Counted from the stretch's first letter, positions 1 through 6,863 are shown. The stretch is DNA of 8,726 nt from an uncultured Garciella sp. (GCA_900555725.1 USMD01000080.1:1-8726), one strand, 5' to 3'. A program made the numbers and translations. The notes: generated by a model not told the origin, from the letters alone.

Positions 1-46
1 TACACGCGTAAGATCGTCGGCAGCGTCAGATGTGTATAAGAGACAG
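1..46 (+). other. Illumina Nextera i5 adapter left in the assembly (artefact)
   Basis: Bases 14-46 match the Nextera read-1 transposase adapter, ending in the 19-base mosaic end AGATGTGTATAAGAGACAG at 28-46. Bases 1-5 (TACAC) match the end of the P5 adapter, and the 8 bases between them (6-13, GCGTAAGA) sit exactly where the i5 index belongs; from memory this is Nextera index S517. It is library-construction sequence, not genome, and should be trimmed. The biological sequence starts at about 47. Confidence 0.97.
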
Positions 47-185
47 CTATAAGTTACCATATTGATAATTCTTCGTCAATAAATAATTGAGAAAATAACG
101 AAAATTCTACCCCATAGACGCAATTTACATCATGATGAAAAAGATCATCAGTTTAATCCTTTTTCTAGTTTAATATGGTACAAGA

Positions 186-200
186 TGAAATATAATTTCT
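186..200. promoter_or_regulatory. Upstream inverted repeat, candidate MurR (RpiR-type) operator 1
   Basis: The sequence TGAAA-TATAA-TTTCT is an inverted repeat with a 5-base spacer and one mismatch in the arms. It has the same layout as the perfect repeat at 227-241, with centres 41 bp apart, which is close to four helical turns. Paired operators of this kind suit cooperative binding by a dimeric or tetrameric repressor. Assignment to MurR is inference from the regulator encoded in the same operon. Confidence 0.45.
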
Positions 201-225
201 ATTTTATTATATTTTTTATTTTGTA

Positions 226-254
226 TTGAAAATTTATTTCATTTGTAATAGAAT
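226..254 (+). promoter_or_regulatory. Sigma-A promoter of the mupG-murQPR-EIIA operon
   Basis: The -35 box is TTGAAA (226-231, 5 of 6 to TTGACA) and the -10 box is TAGAAT (249-254, 5 of 6 to TATAAT), with a 17-base spacer. Transcription would start near 261. It is the best promoter match I found in the leader and it points into mupG. The -35 box lies almost wholly inside the inverted repeat at 227-241, so a protein bound there would block RNA polymerase. Confidence 0.65.
227..241. promoter_or_regulatory. Perfect inverted repeat over the -35 box, candidate MurR operator 2
   Basis: TGAAA-ATTTA-TTTCA is a perfect 5+5 inverted repeat with a 5-base spacer. It covers the -35 element of the predicted operon promoter, which is a classic repressor position. 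A near copy lies at 186-200. The operon encodes an RpiR-family regulator, and members of this family generally bind short AT-rich inverted repeats, so MurR is the natural candidate. No binding data can be read from the sequence. Confidence 0.5.
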
Positions 255-338
255 AAAATTGTAAAAGATAGTAAAGGTGACTTGGAAGAAAAACCTATAG
301 GTGTTGAATGACTATTAAAATGAGAGAGTGATGATCTA

Positions 339-1421
339 TTGCTTGGATTCTCAATTTATCTTAATGAAGCTTGGTCACAGGAAAAAGAAAACTATGTAAA
401 CAAAATGGCTGATATCGGATTTAAAGGTGTTTTTACCTCACTACACATTCCGGAAGAGAATGTTTCAAAGTACAATGAACGTCTGAAGTCTTTGTTAGAA
501 ATAGTGAGGGCACGAAAGTTAAAACTAATGATCGATATTTCCGGGAATGCATTAAGGAATATTGGACTCTCATTAGACCATCCTAAAGCCATTTTTGAAA
601 GCGGGATTACAGGATTGCGAATGGATGGTGGAATAGATGTTAAAACCATGGCCAATCTGTCCAATTATCTTACAGTCGGTTTAAACGCTAGTACATTAAC
701 AGAAAGCGATTACATGCAGCTTGTTCACTATCAAGCCAATTTTACCAATATAGAAGTTTGGCATAACTATTATCCGAGGCCAAATACAGGGCTGGATGAA
801 AAGTGGTTTTACGAAAAAAATAGCTGGTTAAAAAGTAAGCACTTTAAGGTAAGTGCCTTTGCACCAGGGGATGGAAGTTTACGTTTGCCGTTATATGAAA
901 CACTTCCTACTCTGGAGATTCATCGATATCAAAGTCCATTTTCTGCCTCATTATCGTTAATACGTGATTATATGGTTGATGATGTGTATATTGGTGACCC
1001 TGGTACATCAAATGAAGTCTGTAATCAATTTATGGAATACCTTCGCCAAAAGGCTTTGCTTTTGCACGCAATTTCTTTCAATAGGAAATGGGATTCATAC
1101 ATTTATAAATATCATCAAAATCGATTGGATGTAGCTAGGGATGTTGTCCGCAGTGAACAATCGAGGATTGTAAATAAAAATGATGATATTCAGCAAGAAA
1201 ACACTGTGTCTAGAAGGAAGGGAAGTATCACAATTGATAATAATCTTTATATGCGATATAAAGGAGAACTACAAGTGGTAAAACGGAAACTTCCACCAGA
1301 TGCAAAAGTGAATGTAATAGGACAAATTATCGATAAAGATCTGCCATTACTTGATTTCATCCAAGAGGGTACGAAGTTTAAACTAGTCGATATCAAGGAG
1401 GCTTATGATGAATTTAGATAA
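339..1421 (+). CDS. mupG: MupG, 6-phospho-N-acetylmuramidase (DUF871 family)
   Basis: A 360-residue cytoplasmic glycosidase of the DUF871/MupG family. In Staphylococcus aureus MupG cleaves the imported disaccharide MurNAc-6-phosphate-GlcNAc to MurNAc-6-phosphate and GlcNAc. The start LGFSIYLNE, the HNYYPRPNTGLD block (residues 142-153), LPLYETLPTLEIHR (183-196) and VVRSEQSR (269-276) are typical. Residues 1 to about 240 form the TIM-barrel part, and about 260-355 the small C-terminal domain (ITIDNNLYMRYKGELQ). There is no signal peptide, as expected for an intracellular enzyme. The start is TTG: an in-frame stop lies at 321-323, and GAGAGTGAT (324-332), a good match to GGAGGTGAT, sits 6 bases upstream. 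It is first in the operon and overlaps murQ by 14 bases. Its presence suggests that the transporter takes up the disaccharide as well as free MurNAc. Confidence 0.93.
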   Translation: MLGFSIYLNEAWSQEKENYVNKMADIGFKGVFTSLHIPEENVSKYNERLKSLLEIVRARKLKLMIDISGNALRNIGLSLDHPKAIFESGITGLRMDGGIDVKTMANLSNYLTVGLNASTLTESDYMQLVHYQANFTNIEVWHNYYPRPNTGLDEKWFYEKNSWLKSKHFKVSAFAPGDGSLRLPLYETLPTLEIHRYQSPFSASLSLIRDYMVDDVYIGDPGTSNEVCNQFMEYLRQKALLLHAISFNRKWDSYIYKYHQNRLDVARDVVRSEQSRIVNKNDDIQQENTVSRRKGSITIDNNLYMRYKGELQVVKRKLPPDAKVNVIGQIIDKDLPLLDFIQEGTKFKLVDIKEAYDEFR

Positions 1422-2298
1422 ACTCACAACAGAACAACGGAATAAAAACACAATGGATTTGGACACATTATCGACCATTGAGATTTTACGATTAATGAAT
1501 GAGGAGGATCAAAGTGTTCCTGCAAGTGTAAGAAAGGAATTGTCGCAAATTGAAAAAGTGGTGGAATCGGTTAAACAATCCTTTTGCCGCGGTGGTCATT
1601 TAATATATGTCGGTGCCGGTACGAGCGGTCGCTTGGGAATACTTGATGCAGCTGAATGTGTTCCAACATTTAGTGCGGATCCATCCATGGTACAGGGATT
1701 AATCGCTGGTGGCATTTCCGCCATGACGGTTGCAGTTGAAGGAGCAGAGGATTCCCGCTCTTTAGGAGAAGAGGATTTAAAAAATATTCATTTGACAGAT
1801 AAGGATACTGTCCTTGGTATTGCTGCAAGCGGCAGAACCCCCTATGTGATTGGCGCTTTAGAATATGCCAAAAAAGTCGGTGCGACTACAGCCAGTCTTG
1901 CTTGTAATAAAGATGCTGAAATAAGCAAGCATGCTGAGATAAATATTGAAGTTCAAGTCGGTCCTGAAATATTAACGGGATCCACGAGGTTAAAATCAGG
2001 AACAGCTCAAAAATTAGTGTTAAATATGATTTCCACAGCCTCTATGATTGGCATCGGGAAGGTTTATAAAAACTTAATGGTGGATGTCAAGCCGACGAAC
2101 GACAAATTAATAGAACGTTCAAAGTCGATTATTATGCAAGCAACAGAATGTAGTTATCAAGAGGCTGATAAAGCATTTCATGTAGCTGACAAAAATGTTA
2201 AATTAGCAATTGTCATGATTCTAACAAATCTCTCCAAAGAAGAGGCAAAACAGAAATTAGATGATGCGAATGGCTTTATAAGAAAGATCTTGGAATAG
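1408..2298 (+). CDS. murQ: MurQ, N-acetylmuramic acid 6-phosphate etherase
   Basis: A 296-residue SIS-domain lyase that removes the D-lactyl ether from MurNAc-6-phosphate, giving GlcNAc-6-phosphate and D-lactate in the cytoplasm. The N-terminal LTTEQRN, the phosphosugar loop VGAGTSGRLGILDAAE (about 68-83) and EGAEDSRSLGEEDL (about 111-124) are MurQ hallmarks. With this start, the glutamates of DAAE and GAED fall at 83 and 114, the positions of the catalytic glutamates reported for E. coli/Haemophilus MurQ. Two ATG codons stand in tandem (1405 and 1408). AAGGAGG (1395-1401) is only 3 bases from the first but 6 from the second, so 1408 is preferred. The gene overlaps the 3' end of mupG, so translation is probably coupled. 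Length is normal for the family. Confidence 0.96.
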   Translation: MNLDKLTTEQRNKNTMDLDTLSTIEILRLMNEEDQSVPASVRKELSQIEKVVESVKQSFCRGGHLIYVGAGTSGRLGILDAAECVPTFSADPSMVQGLIAGGISAMTVAVEGAEDSRSLGEEDLKNIHLTDKDTVLGIAASGRTPYVIGALEYAKKVGATTASLACNKDAEISKHAEINIEVQVGPEILTGSTRLKSGTAQKLVLNMISTASMIGIGKVYKNLMVDVKPTNDKLIERSKSIIMQATECSYQEADKAFHVADKNVKLAIVMILTNLSKEEAKQKLDDANGFIRKILE

Positions 2299-2347
2299 AC
2301 TCTCTGATTTTAGTGCAATTTTTAAATTTTAAGGGGGAATGATAAAG

Positions 2348-3811
2348 ATGACCGAAACAAAGGAACAAAGATTGGCCAGAGAGATTTATGAGAAAGTAGG
2401 TGGTATGGGAAATGTAGCCAAATTAATCTATTGTATGACCAGAGTGCGTATGACCATTAGAGATGATAGCAAAGTAGATATGGATGGTCTTAAAGCGGTC
2501 GATGGTGTGATGGGGGTTGTCCAGGATGACACATTACAAGTGATTGTCGGACCAGGGATTGTCAACAAGGTTGCGAATATCATGGTTGCAGAGGCTGGCG
2601 TTAAGCTTGGGGAATCTTTTCCAGATCACCTTTCCAATCAAAATGAGCCAGCATTAACAGATCGTGAAAGAGTAGAAGCAAAAGCTGCTGAAGTTAAGGC
2701 AAGGGAAAGGGCAAAACATAATCATAACTCGGCATTTAAGCGGGTATTAAAGTCAATCGCAAATATATTTGTACCATTAATACCGGCTTTCGTTGGTGCC
2801 GGTATTATCGGGGGAATTGCAGCGATTTTTTCCAACCTTATGACGGCTAAGAGCATTAGCCAGGATTGGACATCGATTATTACAATCTTAAATATCCTTA
2901 AAAATGGGCTATTTGCTTATTTAGTCGTATATGTCGGAGTTAATAGCGCCAATGAATTCGGTGCTACGCCAGGTTTAGGCGGGATCATAGGTGCCGCTAC
3001 TTTGTTAAACGGAATGGACCCTGAAGCTCCACTTACCAATATTTTTAACGGTCAGCCTTTAGTAGCTGGACAGGGCGGTATTATCGGTGTTATTTTTGCC
3101 GTATGGGTTTTAGCATTGATCGAAAAAAGATTGCATAAGGTTATTCCAAATTCCGTTGATATCATCGTTACACCAACGATTGCATTATTGGTTGTTGGTC
3201 TGTTCACTATATTCATTGTCATGCCCGTTGCTGGTGTAGTATCAAGTGCTCTTGTAGGATCGATTACATGGGTACTAAATATAGGGGGTGCTTTCTCAGG
3301 TTTTATCTTAGGACTTTTCTTCTTACCTATGGTTATGTTTGGATTACACCAGATTTTAACACCTATTCACATTGAGATGATTAATACATCGGGTTATACC
3401 CTTCTTTTACCAATCTTAGCGATGGCGGGTGCCGGACAGGTTGGAGCGGCCCTCGCTTTGTGGGTTAAGTGTAGAAAAAATAAGAAATTAACTCAGTTAA
3501 TTAAGGGGGCATTGCCAGTTGGAATACTAGGAATTGGGGAACCTTTAATCTACGGTGTTACATTGCCTTTAGGTCGTCCATTTATCACTGCTTGTGTTGG
3601 TGGAGGTATTGGTGGGGCTGTGATTGCCGGAATCGGTAATATAGGAGCGACTGCCATCGGTCCAAGTGGTATTCCGCTTATTCCTCTTATTGCGAATGGA
3701 CATTGGATGGGATATATTATAGGTTTACTAGCAGGTTATATTGGAGGATTCGTTGTGACGTATCTCTTCGGTGTGCCTAAAGATATTCAGAAAGAAACTA
3801 AACTAGACTAG
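2348..3811 (+). CDS. murP: MurP-type PTS EIIBC transporter for MurNAc / MurNAc-GlcNAc
   Basis: A 487-residue membrane permease of the glucose-superfamily PTS that imports and 6-phosphorylates its sugar. The EIIB domain (about 5-85) contains the phosphorylation-site signature N-V-x5-C-M-T-R-V, with Cys29 as the phospho-acceptor. A charged linker (about 95-130) leads to the EIIC domain from about residue 131, with many hydrophobic segments, GLHQILTPIH (332-341) and the conserved GIGEPLIYG (395-403). There is no EIIA domain, so it depends on a separate EIIA; one is encoded at 4824-5324. MurNAc specificity is inferred from mupG, murQ and murR next to it, since B/C domains of the sucrose/MurNAc group look alike. 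Start: AAGGGGG (2331-2337) abuts the ATG at 2339 but lies 10 bases from the ATG at 2348, so 2348 is preferred; 2339 would add three residues. Confidence 0.9.
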   Translation: MTETKEQRLAREIYEKVGGMGNVAKLIYCMTRVRMTIRDDSKVDMDGLKAVDGVMGVVQDDTLQVIVGPGIVNKVANIMVAEAGVKLGESFPDHLSNQNEPALTDRERVEAKAAEVKARERAKHNHNSAFKRVLKSIANIFVPLIPAFVGAGIIGGIAAIFSNLMTAKSISQDWTSIITILNILKNGLFAYLVVYVGVNSANEFGATPGLGGIIGAATLLNGMDPEAPLTNIFNGQPLVAGQGGIIGVIFAVWVLALIEKRLHKVIPNSVDIIVTPTIALLVVGLFTIFIVMPVAGVVSSALVGSITWVLNIGGAFSGFILGLFFLPMVMFGLHQILTPIHIEMINTSGYTLLLPILAMAGAGQVGAALALWVKCRKNKKLTQLIKGALPVGILGIGEPLIYGVTLPLGRPFITACVGGGIGGAVIAGIGNIGATAIGPSGIPLIPLIANGHWMGYIIGLLAGYIGGFVVTYLFGVPKDIQKETKLD

Positions 3812-3824
3812 GTTGGGAACGGTT

Positions 3825-4679
3825 TTGGAAGAAAATATCATACTACAAATAAAGTCAAAATTAAATGAACTTTCAAAGGCAGAAAAAAAAATAGGGGAAT
3901 ATATTCTTCATCATTCAGTAGAAACAGTAAATTATAATACAAATGAATTAGCACAAAAGGCTGGCGTTAGTTCAGCAACTATTGTTCGTTTCTGCCGTTC
4001 GATTGGATTATCTGGTTTTTCCCAATTAAAGATTCGCCTATATGCCGATTCCTCAGGTGTGGATGGGGATTTGTATACAGACATCACACCCAATGAGGAT
4101 GTGGCGCTGATTGTTGAAAAATTAGCACTGCGATTTAATCAGTCGATTTCACAAACAGCGAATCATTTAGATACAGCCAGTATTGAGGAGATTTCTAAAT
4201 TGATTGATTCTTGTAAATTAATCTATGTCTACGGTTTAGGTGCTTCATATATCGTCGCGGAAGATTTCACACAAAAGTTTTCCAGAATCGGTAAGCCGGT
4301 AGTGAATATGCTTGATCATCATTTATTGGGCTCTTCCTTAATTAATGCTGGTGAGAATTGTCTGTTTGTAGCAATATCGAATTCAGGAGAAACCAACGAA
4401 GTTATTAAGTTAACACAAATTGCTAAACAAAAAGGGTTCCACACTATTGGCATTTCTCAAAAGGAAAATAGTACATTAGCAAAACTAGTGGACGATCCTG
4501 TTATTCACCACGGTGGCGAGGCCGTTATGTTAAGAAGTGCAGCCACGACATCATTAGTTTCGCAATTATTTACAATTGACGTTTTGTACTATGCCTACGT
4601 AAATAAGAACTCAAAGAAAATCTTGAACATGTTAAAAGACTCAAAAATAAACATTCAAACTTTTTTCCGGAAGGAATAG
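3825..4679 (+). CDS. murR: MurR-like transcriptional regulator, RpiR family (HTH + SIS)
   Basis: A cytoplasmic regulator of about 284 residues. The N-terminal HTH_6 domain (about 1-77) includes NELAQKAGVSSATIVRFCRSIG as its helix-turn-helix. The C-terminal SIS domain (about 120-250) has the phosphosugar-binding motifs YVYGLGASY and ISNSGETNEV. MurR proteins sense MurNAc-6-phosphate and control mur genes; position after murP, as in the staphylococcal mupG-murQ-murP-murR order, supports this role. The inverted repeats at 186-200 and 227-241 are its likely targets. The start is uncertain: TTG at 3825 has GGGA 6 bases upstream and gives an N-terminus (EENIILQIKSKL) normal for RpiR proteins. TTG at 3813, one base after the murP stop, would add four residues but has no spaced ribosome site. 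No ATG is available nearby. Translation is probably coupled to murP. Confidence 0.85.
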   Translation: MEENIILQIKSKLNELSKAEKKIGEYILHHSVETVNYNTNELAQKAGVSSATIVRFCRSIGLSGFSQLKIRLYADSSGVDGDLYTDITPNEDVALIVEKLALRFNQSISQTANHLDTASIEEISKLIDSCKLIYVYGLGASYIVAEDFTQKFSRIGKPVVNMLDHHLLGSSLINAGENCLFVAISNSGETNEVIKLTQIAKQKGFHTIGISQKENSTLAKLVDDPVIHHGGEAVMLRSAATTSLVSQLFTIDVLYYAYVNKNSKKILNMLKDSKINIQTFFRKE

Positions 4680-4680
4680 A

Positions 4681-4697
4681 AAGCAAGGGGACGGTTC
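4681..4697 (+). repeat. REP-like GGGGACGGTTC motif between murR and the EIIA gene
   Basis: The string AAGCAAGGGGACGGTTC stands directly after the murR stop. From memory, GGGGACGGTTC-type strings are the core of REP-like repeats linked to RAYT (Y1 tyrosine) transposases in Bacillus and relatives. Only one copy is seen in the window and no RAYT gene is present, so this is at most a solo or decayed element. Confidence 0.35.
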
Positions 4698-4823
4698 AAA
4701 GTCGTTAAAAAAGTGTTGACAATCCAGAAATTAAGGATGCTGGCGATATCTTTGATTATGATTGAAGGAAAAGGGGATAGGGGTAAGTTCACTAAAAATA
4801 TCCTTAGGAAAGTAGATGTGGAA

Positions 4824-5324
4824 ATGTTTAATAGATTTATGAAAAAACCAAAAGGAATCGAGGAATTCATTGTATCACCGATGCATGGTGAAGTAATACA
4901 TTTATCAGAAGTACCTGATCCTGTATTTGCACAAAAAATGGTGGGGGATGGTGTAGCTATTATCCCGAAAGAAGGAACTGTTGTTTCTCCAGTAAAAGGA
5001 GAAGTTATTCAAGTATTCCCTACGAAGCATGCAATAGGCATCCGTTCAGAACATGGATTAGAAGTATTAATTCATATCGGGTTAGAGACTGTGGAATTAA
5101 ATGGAAATGGATTTGAAGTATTTGTAAGTGCCGGTCAAAAAGTGGTACCTGGTGAACGGTTATTAAAGGTGGATTTGGAGATATTGAATCAAAATAATAA
5201 GAAAAGTATTACACCAATTATTATTACAAATATGGACGAGAAAGTGGGACAGATTGAACTTCTGAAGGGCGGAGAAGTTCAATTGGGTGAAGTGATTTTT
5301 AAATGTCTTATCAATGGCAAATAA
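4824..5324 (+). CDS. PTS glucose-type EIIA protein (Crr-like), partner of MurP
   Basis: A 166-residue soluble phosphocarrier that takes phosphate from HPr and passes it to an EIIB domain. The EIIA-glc fold is clear: VSPMHGEV, LSEVPDPVFAQKMVGDGVAI, TKHAIGI with the assisting histidine at about 69, and LIHIGLETV with the phosphorylated histidine at about 84. Length is normal for free-standing EIIA-glc. The reading frame is open further upstream (a GTG at 4713 would give 203 residues), but that extension is unlike the family. MFNRFMKKPKG fits the usual start, and AGGAAAG (4806-4812) precedes it by 11 bases; a GTG at 4818 (5 bases from AGGAAAG) is an alternative adding two residues. It lies 144 bases after murR, before the operon terminator. 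Because MurP lacks EIIA, this is its likely donor, though such proteins can serve several permeases. Confidence 0.88.
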   Translation: MFNRFMKKPKGIEEFIVSPMHGEVIHLSEVPDPVFAQKMVGDGVAIIPKEGTVVSPVKGEVIQVFPTKHAIGIRSEHGLEVLIHIGLETVELNGNGFEVFVSAGQKVVPGERLLKVDLEILNQNNKKSITPIIITNMDEKVGQIELLKGGEVQLGEVIFKCLINGK

Positions 5325-5372
5325 CTCTATTTGTTTATTACATTGATCTAATATTTGTTTTCGTTCAAACCA

Positions 5373-5403
5373 AAAAGCCGAGGGATTTTCTCGGCTTTTG
5401 TTG
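5373..5403 (+). terminator. Rho-independent terminator of the MurNAc operon
   Basis: A 10-bp perfect stem (AAAAGCCGAG 5373-5382 with CTCGGCTTTT 5390-5399), a 7-base loop and a T-rich tail follow the EIIA stop by about 49 bases. The A-run on the left arm means it could also work on the other strand. It closes the transcript begun at about 261. Confidence 0.9.
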
Positions 5404-5616
5404 TATAATTAAATTGATATAGCTTACAAAAAATAATTCCTGGATCAGTTATACTAATTTAGGCAGAAAAAACTTAGACATGATATCAGGATCATTTAGA
5501 GCAAAGGACAACAGAACTGATAAAATTACATAAAAAGCCCAGTGCCTAAAAATGGAGAATGATATTTGCTTTTATCGTCATCAGTTGTTATTTTATTTTT
5601 TTATGGAGGAGTCATT
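5404..5616. other. Non-coding spacer upstream of the CdaR-type regulator
   Basis: There is no supported gene. The stretch should hold the promoter of the regulator at 5617. Candidates are weak: TATACT (5450-5455) is a good -10 but lacks a well-spaced -35, and TTGCTT (5566-5571) with TATTTT (5589-5594), spacer 17, is a second possibility with a leader of about 15 bases. It also contains the long-range inverted repeat TTTAGGCA (5458-5465) / TGCCTAAA (5543-5550) and a small hairpin ATGAT/ATCAT (5480-5495). Confidence 0.5.
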
Positions 5617-6780
5617 ATGCAAAATAATATCTATATTTCAGAAAAGTATCTGCAAAATATTCTATATGAAATGAAAGAAATTGTGGAGCAGGATTTAATT
5701 TTTATGAATCCCAAGGGGGAAATCATTGCTTCTACTGTTCCCAGGCGTATAGGCACAATCCATCATGGGGGAAAAAAGGTTGCTAAATCTGGACAGGATT
5801 TAGTGATCCACAGTGATACAGAGTATAGGGGAGCCAAAAAAGGAATCAATATGCCTGTAAGATTAAATAATACTATCATTGGGGTTATTGGAATTACTGG
5901 GGATAATAAGGAAGTGGCTCAATATGTAAGAATTATTAAACGTTTAACAGAGATACTAGTAAGGGAAGGCTATATCAAGGATTTAGAGAATAATGAAATT
6001 GAAAAAGACAGAATGATTATGGACTCTTTATTATTCAATGATACTGAGTTGGATGAAAATCATGTAATCAAATATGAAAATTTATTTAATATCAGAGATC
6101 ATATTCCCCGAAGAATTATTATAGCCACTATTGCAGGACATGAAAATAAAAGAATTTTAAATAAAGATAAGGTTTATCGGTTATTTCGATTATTACTAAA
6201 AAATGACCAAACTGTTATTTCTCTATTGGGAAATAATATTATCATGATGGTGGAAAGTGTAAGTAAAGATCAAATTGATCAAATGATTCACTATGCCAAA
6301 ATGGAAACAAAACAGAAAACAAATCTTCATCTAAAATTTGGGGTAGGGGATGTACAAACAGAGTTATTCAATATAAAAAAATCCTATAGCAAAGCCAGTG
6401 ATGCATTAAAGTGGTCGCTTTTAGTGACCAAGAAAGAGGTTACCTATTATGATGATATGGATATTGAAATCCTTCTCAATAATATTCCTGTAAAATATAT
6501 TCATGAATATATTCATAAAATTTTAGGGAATTTGAATGCATCACAATATAGTGAATATGCCAAGATTGTAGATCTTTATGAAAAACATAATGGATCCATC
6601 AAAAAGATTTCAGAGGAACTATATATTCATAAAAATACACTTCAATATAAAATTAACAAACTTTCCAAAATAACAGGGTATGATATGCGAAAAATCCATG
6701 ATTTTACAGTCCTTCGGACGGCTTTTATTTTAAGAAAATTTTATAAAATGAGCAACGATTACATATTACACAGAACATGA
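5617..6780 (+). CDS. CdaR-family (sugar diacid / PucR-type) transcriptional regulator
   Basis: A 387-residue cytoplasmic regulator. Residues 1 to about 130 match the putative sugar-diacid recognition domain (EIVEQDLIFMNPKGEIIAST, then GINMPVRLNNTIIGVIGITG). About 165-275 is the degenerate GGDEF-like middle region (FGVGDVQTELFNIKKSYSKA). About 315-373 is the PucR-type C-terminal helix-turn-helix (ISEELYIHKNTLQYKINKLSKITG). E. coli CdaR activates glycerate/glucarate genes; relatives respond to small hydroxy acids. Here it precedes etfBA in the same direction but has its own terminator, so it is probably their separately transcribed regulator, with lactate or a similar hydroxy acid as ligand (inference). 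The start is ATG at 5617, with GGAGGA (5605-5610) 6 bases upstream; the frame is open further upstream to a TTG at 5566, but that part is poorly conserved-looking and contains the ribosome site. The gene is notably AT-rich. Confidence 0.88.
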   Translation: MQNNIYISEKYLQNILYEMKEIVEQDLIFMNPKGEIIASTVPRRIGTIHHGGKKVAKSGQDLVIHSDTEYRGAKKGINMPVRLNNTIIGVIGITGDNKEVAQYVRIIKRLTEILVREGYIKDLENNEIEKDRMIMDSLLFNDTELDENHVIKYENLFNIRDHIPRRIIIATIAGHENKRILNKDKVYRLFRLLLKNDQTVISLLGNNIIMMVESVSKDQIDQMIHYAKMETKQKTNLHLKFGVGDVQTELFNIKKSYSKASDALKWSLLVTKKEVTYYDDMDIEILLNNIPVKYIHEYIHKILGNLNASQYSEYAKIVDLYEKHNGSIKKISEELYIHKNTLQYKINKLSKITGYDMRKIHDFTVLRTAFILRKFYKMSNDYILHRT

Positions 6781-6794
6781 AATTTACCTATTTT

Positions 6795-6836
6795 AGAAAG
6801 ATAAATGTTCTCTAGACCATTTATCTTTCTTTTTTT
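6795..6836 (+). terminator. Rho-independent terminator after the CdaR-type gene
   Basis: A 13-bp perfect stem (AGAAAGATAAATG 6795-6807 with CATTTATCTTTCT 6818-6830), a 10-base loop and a run of seven T (6830-6836) lie 14 bases after the regulator's stop codon. It separates the regulator transcript from etfBA, which then needs its own promoter. Confidence 0.9.
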
Positions 6837-6863
6837 GTTCTATATAATTTTAAGTAGAAGATA

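Larger units (their letters stand above)
47..338. other. AT-rich non-coding leader of the MurNAc operon
   Basis: There is no convincing gene between the adapter and mupG. The stretch is very AT-rich and holds the operon promoter and two inverted repeats (separate entries). A weak 6-bp hairpin (TGATGA 133-138 with TCATCA 145-150) is followed by a broken T-run and could be a poor terminator of a gene lying off the left end. From the predicted transcription start near 261 to the mupG start, the untranslated leader would be about 78 bases. I see no known riboswitch in it. Confidence 0.6.

Noticed and set aside
132..173. Small reading frame MMKKIISLILFLV that looks like the start of a signal peptide.
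   Set aside because: It is 13 codons long, has no ribosome binding site, and lies upstream of the operon promoter in AT-rich DNA; chance is the simpler explanation.
282..331. Two tiny overlapping reading frames in the mupG leader (TTG at 282 to stop 309-311, then ATG at 308 to stop 329-331) that could act as leader peptides.
   Set aside because: They are nine and seven codons, with poor ribosome-site spacing and no attenuator hairpin nearby.
392..664. Minus-strand open frame inside mupG.
   Set aside because: It is the antisense shadow of a well-supported gene, with no ribosome site or recognisable protein; the same applies to minus-strand frames at 4655-4870, 7204-7476 and 8528-8716.
3813..3827. 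GGGAACGGTTTT near the murR start resembles the REP-like GGGGACGGTTCA at 4687-4698.
   Set aside because: Only about nine of twelve bases agree and it is explained by the murR start region.
4709..4765. Another frame in the murR-EIIA spacer reading KSVDNPEIKDAGDIFDYD before a stop, possibly a gene remnant.
   Set aside because: It is bounded by stops after 18 codons and I cannot match it to a family; too short to call a pseudogene.
4713..4823. N-terminal extension of EIIA from the GTG at 4713, including a TTGACA string at 4716-4721.
   Set aside because: The added 37 residues are unlike EIIA proteins and normal length is reached from 4824. The TTGACA has no -10 box at proper spacing.
5423..5533. 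Open frame of 36 codons upstream of the CdaR-type gene (contains ATG at 5480).
   Set aside because: No start with a ribosome site, no family I recognise, and runs of this length are expected by chance in one of six frames.
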